Part shown: positions 1-6,062 of the stretch, piece after piece
Layout: each line of letters begins with the position of its first letter
Position numbering within the stretch: position 1 is the first letter of the stretch
Notes under the pieces: generated by a model
Told to the model about the DNA's origin: nothing
The model's database searches: none
What the model saw: the letters and a program-made list of their open reading frames with translations, nothing else
DNA from: a bacterium
GTDB taxonomy: Bacteria > CSSED10-310 > JAJRTK01
Length of the DNA: 14,278 bases
Direction: 5' to 3'
Assembly: GCA_024278345.1 (NCBI GenBank)
Contig: JAJRTK010000164.1
Span: 1-14,278 of the forward strand
Made by a program: the position numbers and the translations under genes

Positions 1-510
1 AACTGTTCGGGTTCGTCATGGGACAAGATACAAGGGAGCAAGCTCCCTGGCGAGGGTCTGGGAGCAGCGATCCCAGCGGAGGTCCGGAGGCGGAGCCGGT
101 TCGCCGGGTTCCAGGGCCGGAAGCCCCGGGGCGGCGTCTGAAATCTGAACCGTGGCCGGTACCATGACCGAGGCCTGTCATGCTGCTTCAGGATTGTCAG
201 AAATCCAGAAACTCTGTGCGGGTGGACTCACGGCACTATTTAGTTGATCCGGTATTTGAGGGAGCATCTTACGCGGATCGCTGTTCATCGTATGATCCAC
301 AATGCCGTAGGGGCGACGTAAAAATCACCCGCAGGATGACGAACTCGATTCGGCCGGATGCCATGACGAGCCTGCGTCCAAAAGGCGGGACCTATCAAAT
401 CATCGTGTTTTTGGTTTACAATTTTCTCCGTCGAAACCGTGGCACAGGCATCTTGCCTGTGAGGCGCCATCCGGGCTTCACGGAGTCAGAGGCCCGCCCC
501 AACGCTGAAG
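1..510. other. Gene-poor left edge with hairpins
   Basis: I see no convincing gene here. Two plus-strand frames are open from the left edge: one closes with TGA at 139-141 and has mostly G or C in third positions, another closes at 165-167. Either could be the last codons of a gene lying outside the window, but neither tail resembles a family I recognise. The stretch has strong inverted repeats: AGGGAGC/GCTCCCT at 33-48 with a 2-base loop, and CTGGGA/TCCCAG at 58-76. A dispersed palindrome lies at 443-461. Frames between 180 and 510 look non-coding, with mixed composition and no ribosome site. Confidence 0.5.
443..461. repeat. Palindromic core of a dispersed repeat
   Basis: CACAGGCA (443-450) and TGCCTGTG (454-461) form a perfect 8-bp stem around a 3-base loop. 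Read in other frames this core and its flanks give the phrases GTGILPV, TGKMPVP and RQDACAT. I remember these as very common in spurious proteins from Verrucomicrobiota and Planctomycetota, where they mark a dispersed intergenic repeat. The full element probably runs from about 435 to 525, up to the pssA promoter. The palindrome is seen directly; the family assignment is from memory. Confidence 0.6.
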
Positions 511-540
511 TTGTAAACCGGATCTGATAGATCCTATATG
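511..540 (+). promoter_or_regulatory. Candidate sigma70 promoter of pssA unit
   Basis: TTGTAA (511-516) lies 18 bases ahead of TATATG (535-540), each matching 4 of 6 consensus positions. The spacer carries a small inverted repeat, GGATC/GATCC at 520-534, which could be an operator or chance. It is the best-placed promoter-like pair before pssA. The hexamers are weak, so this is tentative. Confidence 0.35.
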
Positions 541-556
541 AAGGAGATGGATTTGG

Positions 557-622
557 ATGGCGAGAGCGGCGACAATGGCGAGTGGCGGCGGACGGATTGC
601 CGTCGCCGCGAGCGGAACGTAA
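557..622 (+). CDS. Possible 21-codon leader peptide
   Basis: A near-perfect Shine-Dalgarno AAGGAG sits at 541-546 but is not well placed for pssA. The ATG at 557, 10 bases after it, opens a 21-codon frame ending at TAA 620-622, 26 bases before the pssA start. The predicted peptide is Ala/Gly-rich with no recognisable motif. Most of it lies in the 55-bp dispersed repeat, so it may be an accident of repeat insertion behind an old ribosome site. If translated, it could couple leader structure to pssA expression. Low confidence that it is a real gene. Confidence 0.2.
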   Translation: MARAATMASGGGRIAVAASGT

Positions 623-631
623 CCCAAAGAA
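577..631 (+). repeat. 55-bp dispersed repeat, copy A
   Basis: This stretch matches the reverse complement of 4550-4604 over 55 bases with only three differences that I can count. It contains an imperfect GC-rich hairpin (GCGGCGGACGG against CCGTCGCCGC around an ATTG loop). It lies in the pssA leader and stops just before the pssA ribosome site. That argues that codons upstream of 649 in the pssA frame are not part of the protein. Confidence 0.75.
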
Positions 632-636
632 TGGTA

Positions 637-641
637 AAGGA
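637..641 (+). promoter_or_regulatory. Ribosome binding site fixing pssA start
   Basis: AAGGA lies 7 bases before the ATG at 649. Upstream in-frame ATGs at 538, 547 and 631 have no properly spaced site, and 631 falls at the end of a dispersed repeat. Confidence 0.6.
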
Positions 642-648
642 TGAAAGC

Positions 649-1287
649 ATGGAGCGATTGCCGCCATTGCGAAGATTCTTCAACCTGCCCTGCGCCGTAA
701 CGATGAGCGGTCTTTTCTTTGGCCTCGCGTCGGCGGTTTTGTCGGTCTCGGGACAATTCCGGCTGGCGATGGTCGCCCTGATTGCCGCTGGACTTTCGGA
801 TCTGTTCGACGGATTCGTGGCGCGGCTATTGGATCTGTCGGACGAAGAGAAGCGGTTTGGCGAACAGCTTGATTCCCTTGTGGATGCCTGTTCGTTTGGG
901 ATGGCTCCAGGCCTCTTTCTGGTTTGCCGGGGATTTCGCTCCGCACCCGAACTGGCACTCGTTGGTTTTTACTTGGCGGCGGTGGTCTGGAGACTTGCCT
1001 ATTTCAATGCCTTCGCCATGGAGATGACCCACAGGGACGACACCTATCGCGGGCTTCCCGTCACCTTCGCCGCTCTCTTTTTTCCCTTGGGATACCTGAT
1101 CGACCTCGTGCGCCCGGACTGGGTCGAGCCCACCCTGGCCATCCTTGCGTTTGGTGCGGCCTGCCTCATGTTGAGCCCATTGCCGGTGAAGAAGCCGCGG
1201 GGAAAATGGTACGCGGTATTCGCGGCATCGGCGGTCATCGTGACGATCCTCTTTTTGACGGCGCGCAGCGGATCAGGGCAGGGGTGA
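649..1287 (+). CDS. pssA: CDP-diacylglycerol-serine phosphatidyltransferase
   Basis: Integral-membrane enzyme of the CDP-alcohol phosphatidyltransferase family. It makes phosphatidylserine from CDP-diacylglycerol and serine, the precursor of phosphatidylethanolamine. The signature is complete in the 212-residue protein: D54-G55-x2-A58-R59, then G71-x3-D75-x3-D79. The spacing from AR to G is 11 residues instead of the classical 8, a variant I recall in other bacterial PssA proteins. Several hydrophobic segments follow (about 15-52, 90-115, 130-150 and 160-205), as expected for six membrane helices. The ATG at 649 is chosen for its ribosome site and because the upstream frame runs through a repeat. 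The downstream gene starts 8 bases after the stop, so they are probably co-transcribed. No psd gene is visible. Serine as substrate is the commonest case, but other acceptor alcohols cannot be excluded from sequence alone. Confidence 0.85.
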   Translation: MERLPPLRRFFNLPCAVTMSGLFFGLASAVLSVSGQFRLAMVALIAAGLSDLFDGFVARLLDLSDEEKRFGEQLDSLVDACSFGMAPGLFLVCRGFRSAPELALVGFYLAAVVWRLAYFNAFAMEMTHRDDTYRGLPVTFAALFFPLGYLIDLVRPDWVEPTLAILAFGAACLMLSPLPVKKPRGKWYAVFAASAVIVTILFLTARSGSGQG

Positions 1288-1295
1288 AAGAGTCG

Positions 1296-4025
1296 ATGTT
1301 GAAATCTCAGACCATCTTCAGAGGAGGAAACTGTCCCAAAAAGGCGGAGCTTCTTGGCGGGAAGGGGTTTGGCTTGGAGCGGCTTACTCGGGCCGGATTG
1401 CCGGTGCCCCGATGGATCTGCCTGACCCCGGCTTTCTTCCAGGATCTTCCACGGGAGTTCACGGAGAGCCTTGCCGGCCTGACCCCGCCAGACGGAAGCT
1501 CCAATAGCCGGTATCTTCAAGAGATGAGCATCCGAGTAGGATCGCTCATCCGCGAGCAGGGCGTCGGAGCCTGCCAGTGGGAAATGCTCCGAGACGCCGT
1601 GAGCGAACATCTGAGGGGAAAAAGTTTTGCCGTGCGCTCATCGGCTCTTGGCGAAGACGGTGCCAGGGCTTCCTTCGCGGGCCTGATGGACAGCTTTCTG
1701 TGCGTGCCTCTTCAAGATCTTCCAGAGAGGATTCTTCGTTGCTACGCATCAGCCTGGTCGGCCCGTGCCATGGCTTATCGCCTTCGGCGGGGCTTCGGCA
1801 TCACATCCATCGAGAGCGGCGTTGTCATTCAGGAAATGGTGGATGCCCGGGCTAGCGGAGTCATGTTCACGGCCGATCCGCGGAGCGGTGGGGAAGACCG
1901 GTTTGTCATCGCGGCCGCTCTGGGCCTGGGAGAAGGGGTTGTCGCCGATCGTGCCCAGGCGGATGAATACGTTCTCCAGAGGCTCGATGGCAAGGTCCTG
2001 GAAATGAGCATTGCCAAGAAGAAACAGCGCATCAGCCCAACCGATGGCGGAACACAGATCGAGGAAGTTCCCATGGCTGTGGCCGACGTGCCCTCTCTTG
2101 GGGATGAGGAGTTGAGGCAGCTCCACGGCTTGGCCCTTCAGGTGGAAGCGGCACTCGGCACCGGCCAGGACATCGAGTGGTCCATGGATCACCGGGGAGA
2201 GCTCCATCTCTTGCAGGCTCGGCCCATCACCTTTCTTCCGCCAGGGCATGTCCGGGTCTTCGACAACACGAACATTATCGAGAGCTATCCAGGAGTCACG
2301 ACGCCGCTCACTTTTTCCTTTGTCCGCGGCGCCTACGAAATCATCTTTCGTCAGTCGGCTCGGGCCTTCGGCGTGCCAGAGCCGGTCATTGCCCGGGAAC
2401 AGGCCCTCTTTGCAAACATGGTGGGCTTCCTCAATGGGCGTATCTACTACAACATCTTGAATTGGTACCGCTTGTACGGCCTGATTCCCGGATTCGAAGG
2501 CCGCCTGGAGGCGTGGGAAAAATCGCTGGGGCTCAGCGGGAGAAGCCTGAAGGGGCAAGCTCGGGAGACAGTGACTTTTTCCTGGTTCAGCCAACGGTTG
2601 GCCCAGGTCCGTGTTGTCATCCGGATCATCCGGAACTTTTTTCGGCTGGAATCGGAGATCCGGGCTTTCGATGGAAGATTTCGACAGGTCCAGGAAGATT
2701 TTCAGAAGCTGGATCTCGAAAGCTGCTCTGCTGATGACCTAGCGGACCTCCACGATTCCCTCGTCCAGAGGCTCCTTTGGAAGTGGGAGGTGACGACGCT
2801 CAACGATTTTTATGCCTTCAATTTCTACGACCTGGCAGAGCGATTGCTCCAGAAGTGGGGACTGGAGGGAAAAGGGGTGCGCATCAACGACCTGGTAGGC
2901 GGTGAGACAGGGATGCAAAGCCTTGAACCCCTCCAGTCGGCTCTCGATTTGGCCAAGAGCATCCGCGCCAGCTCCAGCCTGCGCGCCACTTTGACCAGCG
3001 ATGCCAAACCCGACGCCATCTGGCGCGACCTCATGTCGGGAATAAGTCCGGCGGCCTTTCGCCACGCTCTTTCTGAGCATGTTCAGCGGTTCGGTGACCG
3101 AACTCTTCATGAGCTGAAGCTCGAGACACCGGCGCTGGAGGACGATCCAAGCTTTTTTATCCAGACGCTCCGGCGGTACGTGGAATCTCCGCCGGATCTC
3201 GTGGAGACCCTTGCTGGCGAGAGAGCCCAACGCGCACGGGCGGAAAAAGCTCTACGGGATTCCCTCCGAGGTCATCCCCTAAGACTTCGGATCTTGAAGT
3301 TTGCCCTTGGTCAGGCACGCATCGGCCTCAAGAACCGGGAGAATCTACGCCTGGCACGTTCCCGGGCCTTCGGCATCGTGAAACGGATCTTCGGAGCCAT
3401 GGGAGCGAAGCTGGCACGGGCCCAAGCCCTCGACTCCCCCCGGGACATCTTCTTCCTGGGAGCGGACGAGATTCTGGGATTCCTTCGAGGCTCATCGATG
3501 ACCCTCGATCTCCGGGCGCTGGTCAAGATCCGGCGCGCCCAGCACACGGCTTGGAAGCTGTCAGACTCCGCGGATCGGATTCGAACCCGAGGGATTGTCT
3601 ACGGCAACCTGCTTCGGAGCAGAGCCACTGCCGAGTCAGCCAAACCCACGGAAACGGCCGGTCACGATCTCCAGGGAATCGGCGCCTCCTCTGGCCGCGT
3701 GACGGCACCTGCCGCCGTTGTCATCGACCCAGAATCCGCAGAGCCAGAGAGCGGCGCGATCTTGGTGGCGCCCATGACCGACCCCGGCTGGGTCTTTTTG
3801 ATGGTCTCCGCCGCTGGCCTTGTAGTGGAGCGGGGCAACCTGCTTTCTCACACGGCGATCATCGGCCGTGAGCTTGGAATCCCCGTCGTCATCGGCCTTT
3901 CTGAAGCGACCAAGACGATTCGAACAGGCCAGAAGATCGAAATCGACGGCGCATCGGGAACCGTCCGGATTCTTGCTGAACCCAACGAGACAAGCGAACC
4001 GAAGAAGTCAACGGAACCAGGCTGA
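1296..4025 (+). CDS. PEP synthase/rifampin phosphotransferase-like enzyme
   Basis: A 909-residue protein with an N-terminal PPDK/PEP-synthase ATP-grasp domain (about 15-305). It shows the G-rich loop GGKGFGLERL, AVRSSALGED with Arg114, GVMFTADPRSG, and the closing motif QDIEWS (291-296) followed by LLQARPIT. A long helical middle of unknown role (about 310-765) follows, then a C-terminal swivelling phospho-His domain with His852 in LLSHTAIIGRELGIP. The PEP/pyruvate-binding TIM barrel of true PEP synthase is absent. This order and length match rifampin phosphotransferase (about 865 residues), where ATP charges the His and the phosphate passes to a substrate held by the middle domain. The middle begins with a stretch I recall from uncharacterised family members (FDNTNIIESYPGVTTPLTFS), so an antibiotic substrate should not be assumed. 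The start could be the ATG at 1296 or a GTG at 1284 that overlaps the pssA stop; either implies coupling to pssA. Family is firm, substrate unknown. Confidence 0.8.
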   Translation: MLKSQTIFRGGNCPKKAELLGGKGFGLERLTRAGLPVPRWICLTPAFFQDLPREFTESLAGLTPPDGSSNSRYLQEMSIRVGSLIREQGVGACQWEMLRDAVSEHLRGKSFAVRSSALGEDGARASFAGLMDSFLCVPLQDLPERILRCYASAWSARAMAYRLRRGFGITSIESGVVIQEMVDARASGVMFTADPRSGGEDRFVIAAALGLGEGVVADRAQADEYVLQRLDGKVLEMSIAKKKQRISPTDGGTQIEEVPMAVADVPSLGDEELRQLHGLALQVEAALGTGQDIEWSMDHRGELHLLQARPITFLPPGHVRVFDNTNIIESYPGVTTPLTFSFVRGAYEIIFRQSARAFGVPEPVIAREQALFANMVGFLNGRIYYNILNWYRLYGLIPGFEGRLEAWEKSLGLSGRSLKGQARETVTFSWFSQRLAQVRVVIRIIRNFFRLESEIRAFDGRFRQVQEDFQKLDLESCSADDLADLHDSLVQRLLWKWEVTTLNDFYAFNFYDLAERLLQKWGLEGKGVRINDLVGGETGMQSLEPLQSALDLAKSIRASSSLRATLTSDAKPDAIWRDLMSGISPAAFRHALSEHVQRFGDRTLHELKLETPALEDDPSFFIQTLRRYVESPPDLVETLAGERAQRARAEKALRDSLRGHPLRLRILKFALGQARIGLKNRENLRLARSRAFGIVKRIFGAMGAKLARAQALDSPRDIFFLGADEILGFLRGSSMTLDLRALVKIRRAQHTAWKLSDSADRIRTRGIVYGNLLRSRATAESAKPTETAGHDLQGIGASSGRVTAPAAVVIDPESAEPESGAILVAPMTDPGWVFLMVSAAGLVVERGNLLSHTAIIGRELGIPVVIGLSEATKTIRTGQKIEIDGASGTVRILAEPNETSEPKKSTEPG

Positions 4026-4101
4026 AGGCGAGGCCGCCGGCAAAATCGCCGAGTCCGCCGCCGGGTGGCTCCCCACGAGAAGCTCCCACAGACGAATCAG
4101 C

Positions 4102-4374
4102 TCATTCTTCTTGAGATCGAGCTGCGTTTTCGGATGGTTCAGCTTCTGGCACTGGCTCTGAATTGGCCGACTCCTCCAACATCTCTCCGGCAGCCCGCTC
4201 GATGACGACTTCCAGGGCCTTTCTGCGATCCTCGTCGAAGAATTCAAAGAGAGCCCCGGCCATCGCCGCGCCGCCAGGCCGATCCTCAACGTCGGTCTCC
4301 GCGTTTTTTACTACGAACCAAAGAACAACGAAGAGAAAAGCCAATCCCACTGCCGCCGACAAAAAGAAATTCAT
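4102..4374 (-). CDS. Small membrane-anchored protein, unknown function
   Basis: A 90-residue protein that I do not recognise. Residues 3-23 form one strongly hydrophobic segment (FFLSAAVGLAFLFVVLWFVV), followed by KN and a soluble acidic tail that should face the cytoplasm or periplasm. The tail has a helical Glu/Arg/Ala-rich part (about 44-70) and a Glu/Pro/Ser-rich end. The ATG at 4374 has GGGAG four bases upstream. The frame stays open further upstream and includes a lipobox-like VSAC, but that stretch lies in repeat-rich DNA and lacks a charged N-region, so I do not include it. The gene converges on the PEP-utilising enzyme, with 76 bases between the stops and no clear terminator. Codon use and the membrane helix make it a plausible real gene. 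Confidence 0.5.
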   Translation of the reverse strand: MNFFLSAAVGLAFLFVVLWFVVKNAETDVEDRPGGAAMAGALFEFFDEDRRKALEVVIERAAGEMLEESANSEPVPEAEPSENAARSQEE

Positions 4375-4549
4375 CACGCTCCCGTTTCTTTGGAAACATG
4401 CCGACACAAGCAGACAAATAGCGGCCAGCAAACCGCCAACGTGCCCATCGCCCCCCCCTGGATTGGCGCTCTGTCCTAAAAACGCACCACAAACCCCGGT
4501 TTTTGTTGTGGGACTCCTGCAGGGCATGATTGAAGCAAACCACTCTCTT

Positions 4550-4604
4550 TTCTTTCGGTTGCGTTCCGCTCGCGGCGCCGGCAATCCGTCCGCCGCCACT
4601 CGCC
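4550..4604 (-). repeat. 55-bp dispersed repeat, copy B
   Basis: Inverted relative to the copy at 577-631, with three differences over 55 bases. It lies upstream of the 90-residue gene, again in intergenic DNA. It is followed 12 bases later by the first 37-bp direct repeat, so the two repeat families may be nested or have accumulated at one site. Confidence 0.75.
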
Positions 4605-4616
4605 TTCCTTAGCTTC

Positions 4617-4653
4617 CCTCTGGGGCGCGAGTCCTGGTAGGGTTCTTTTGAGG
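4617..4653. repeat. 37-bp direct repeat, unit 1
   Basis: Identical base for base to 4689-4725. It begins CCTCTGGGGCG and ends TTCTTTTGAGG. The period is 72 bases with a 35-base spacer. With only two units, a nearby cas locus missing and one odd spacer, this is not a CRISPR array. Confidence 0.85.
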
Positions 4654-4688
4654 TCCTCAGCGCGGTTGTCATGCCCGATTCTAGCCAT

Positions 4689-4725
4689 CCTCTGGGGCGC
4701 GAGTCCTGGTAGGGTTCTTTTGAGG
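4689..4725. repeat. 37-bp direct repeat, unit 2
   Basis: Exact second copy of 4617-4653 in the same orientation, followed by a G-rich run (GGGGGTGGGGA). Perfect identity suggests recent duplication or active homogenisation. No transposase or integrase is visible. Confidence 0.85.
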
Positions 4726-5049
4726 GGGTGGGGATTTCTTTCCATCGCGGTTTGCTTTCAAAAAGCATTTCCAGATCTAGCCCAAGGTGAAACACCCACC
4801 CGGAATGTCTCAGAATTGATATTATGTTAACTTCACGGTGAGAACAAAGTGACAGTAGCCCCGCTATCTTATCAAGAATCGTCGCGTGGCGGTCTGCAAC
4901 GCGTTATCAGCCAGGGATGCCTCGGCGATTGGGCAGAATGCCCGCCGGCGAGAAGGATCTTCCGACGAGCTCGGGATGGAACGCGCGGCGTGACCCGCCG
5001 AGCGATAGCGAGGCCTTGCCCGGACGCTTGCGATTCCACAGTCCCGGGA

Positions 5050-5396
5050 ATGTCCCGCCTTGCGTGGATACCCAACTCCGTCGTGGGCTCCGAGCAAGGC
5101 AGAATTCGTCCTGCTCTCATCGTCCAGAACGACATCGGCAACCGCTATAGTCCTGTTGTCATTATCGCGGCCATCAGGTCTGCCCGAGGTCAAAAACAGT
5201 TCCCCACAGACGTCCTTGTTCAACCTTCAGAAGAAGGAGGACTCAGTAACCAGTCGTTTGTATTGATCAACCAGATTAGAACAATCGATAAGAGCCGACT
5301 GGCCGACTGTACGAGTATTGGGGCAAGCTCAAGCCCGCCACGATGCTCAAGGTCGATGAGGCCTTGAAAATCAGTCTTGGCCTCATTCCCCTCTAA
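5050..5396 (+). pseudogene. mazF: Decayed MazF/PemK-family toxin
   Basis: MazF toxins are small RNases, normally paired with a MazE antitoxin. Here the body is clear: VVGSEQG, RPALIVQNDIGNRYSPVVII, and QIRTIDKSRL. The C-terminal part, GRLYEYWGKLKP to ALKISLGLIPL, is in another frame from 5298 to the TAA at 5394-5396, so one base has been lost near 5298-5302. Compared with Bacillus EndoA/YdcE as I remember it, the first five residues and the RGD-type N-terminus are missing or changed. The catalytic Arg25 is kept (here Arg20), but catalytic Thr48 is Arg (codon 5176-5178). No antitoxin frame is visible upstream. Three independent lesions make a non-functional relic the simplest reading; a sequencing error could explain the frameshift but not the Thr loss. 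Confidence 0.8.
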
Positions 5397-5442
5397 ATGC
5401 CAGCTCATTGGCGTTCCACAAGTTACGTAACGATGACCGAGG

Positions 5443-5462
5443 CCCGCCAGCGAAATGGCGGG
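5443..5462. other. Perfect hairpin after mazF relic
   Basis: CCCGCCA (5443-5449) and TGGCGGG (5456-5462) form a 7-bp GC-rich stem with a 6-base loop, 47 bases beyond the mazF stop. No T-run follows on either strand, so it is not a standard intrinsic terminator. The rest of 5397-5590 shows no gene. Confidence 0.45.
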
Positions 5463-5594
5463 TCATCATCCACCACCAGATGCCTTCTCAGGTTGGGATT
5501 GCCGACTGGTCTCGATCCGCCTGACCCTGGCGGAAGGTTCGTGGGACAGGGCCTTGGCGAGGATATTGGGCTCTGGAATGCGCCCAATTTCCCG

Positions 5595-5625
5595 AAAAAA
5601 AACGCCCGGAGCCTTGGCCCGGGCG
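5595..5625 (-). terminator. Rho-independent terminator of tRNA-Val
   Basis: On the minus strand a 7-bp stem, CGCCCGG/CCGGGCG (5625-5603), is followed at once by eight T (5602-5595). It begins 15 bases after the mature tRNA end, so it closes the tRNA transcript and any read-through from the glutaredoxin operon. Confidence 0.85.
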
Positions 5626-5639
5626 CAATGGTTTCTTTA

Positions 5640-5711
5640 TGGGCCGTGCTGGATTTGAACCAGCGACTTCTACCGTGTGAAGGTAGCACTCTCCCACTGA
5701 GTTAACGGCCC
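5640..5711 (-). tRNA. tRNA-Val(CAC)
   Basis: A full 72-nt cloverleaf. The 7-bp acceptor stem is GGGCCGT with ACGGCCC plus discriminator A. The D stem is ACTC/GAGT. The anticodon stem is CTACC/GGTAG with loop TTCACAC, placing CAC at 34-36, which reads GUG (Val). The T arm is GCTGG/CCAGC with loop TTCAAAT. The 3' CCA is not encoded. It lies 39 bases after the glutaredoxin-like gene on the same strand and has its own promoter-like pair and terminator. All stems pair without mismatch. Confidence 0.93.
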
Positions 5712-5725
5712 TTTTCCGTGGATTC

Positions 5726-5754
5726 TGAATACGCCATCATGGGACATTTGTCAA
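5726..5754 (-). promoter_or_regulatory. Candidate promoter for tRNA-Val
   Basis: A consensus -35, TTGACA (5754-5749), is followed after exactly 17 bases by TATTCA (5731-5726), a weak -10. The predicted start is near 5719, about 8 bases before the tRNA. The TGA stop of the glutaredoxin-like gene lies inside the -35 box. Confidence 0.5.
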
Positions 5755-6062
5755 GAAAAGGACAGCGATTCCAAAAGTTCCTCCAAGGCTGCGAGAAAGG
5801 GCCGGGTGGACAGCCTGTGGCGAAACAGCACTCGATCCCGAAATGCCAAGACGGGAATCTCGTAGCGATAGAGATCCCACCATTTGCCATTCTGCGTGAT
5901 ATCCCGCTCTTCCAAGGAGATGGGGAGGTTTTGAGCGACTTTCTGGATCACGGTCTTCATTTTGTGGCAAAGACGGCAGTTCTCCTTAGTGTAAAATACG
6001 AGCTCAATGCACGGGATTCCCTGCCGCAGCATCAGATTGCGGATTCTATCCACGGGTTCCAT
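5751..6062 (-). CDS. Glutaredoxin-like thiol protein
   Basis: A 103-residue thioredoxin-fold protein. The first strand, ELVFYTKENC, leads to a CRLC active site (Cys29, Cys32) on helix 1. The EIPVLAF segment supplies the conserved cis-Pro loop, and the helical end matches the short glutaredoxin-like family related to DUF836. Such proteins are presumed cytoplasmic disulfide reductases, but substrates are mostly unknown. The start is uncertain: ATG at 6062 overlaps the dehydrogenase end by 17 bases, ATG at 6074 by 29, and neither has a strong ribosome site, so translation is probably coupled. It is the last protein gene of the FHA-dehydrogenase unit. Confidence 0.75.
   Translation of the reverse strand: MEPVDRIRNLMLRQGIPCIELVFYTKENCRLCHKMKTVIQKVAQNLPISLEERDITQNGKWWDLYRYEIPVLAFRDRVLFRHRLSTRPFLAALEELLESLSFS

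Larger units (their letters stand above)
4375..5049. other. Repeat-rich gene-poor interval
   Basis: About 675 bases with no supportable gene. It contains the inverted copy of the 55-bp repeat (4550-4604), two exact 37-bp direct repeats (4617-4653 and 4689-4725), a short AT-rich island around 4811-4832 that includes GTTAAC, and then GC-rich sequence leading into the decayed mazF gene. No mazE-like antitoxin frame could be found ahead of mazF. Open frames on either strand change composition at the repeat boundaries and look spurious. Confidence 0.6.

Noticed and set aside
1-167. C-terminal tail of an upstream gene such as psd
   Set aside because: Two competing frames are open, and neither shows recognisable residues, so no gene can be called.
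538-648. Longer N-terminus for PssA from ATG 538, 547 or 631
   Set aside because: Most of it lies in a dispersed repeat, no start there has a spaced ribosome site, and PssA proteins do not have such an extension.
924-1295. Long in-frame extension upstream of the PEP-utilising enzyme
   Set aside because: It runs through pssA in another frame. The PPDK-type domain begins only after 1296, and the upstream residues show no family features.
4378-4599. Upstream extension of the 90-residue protein with a VSAC lipobox
   Set aside because: It has no basic N-region and no good start, and it runs back into the 55-bp repeat; a lipoprotein signal followed directly by a membrane helix is unlikely.
4617-4725. 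Minimal CRISPR array
   Set aside because: There are only two units and one spacer, no cas genes, and the flanks are other dispersed repeats.
4864-5223. Minus-strand 119-codon frame
   Set aside because: It is antisense to the mazF relic, has no ribosome site and resembles no family.
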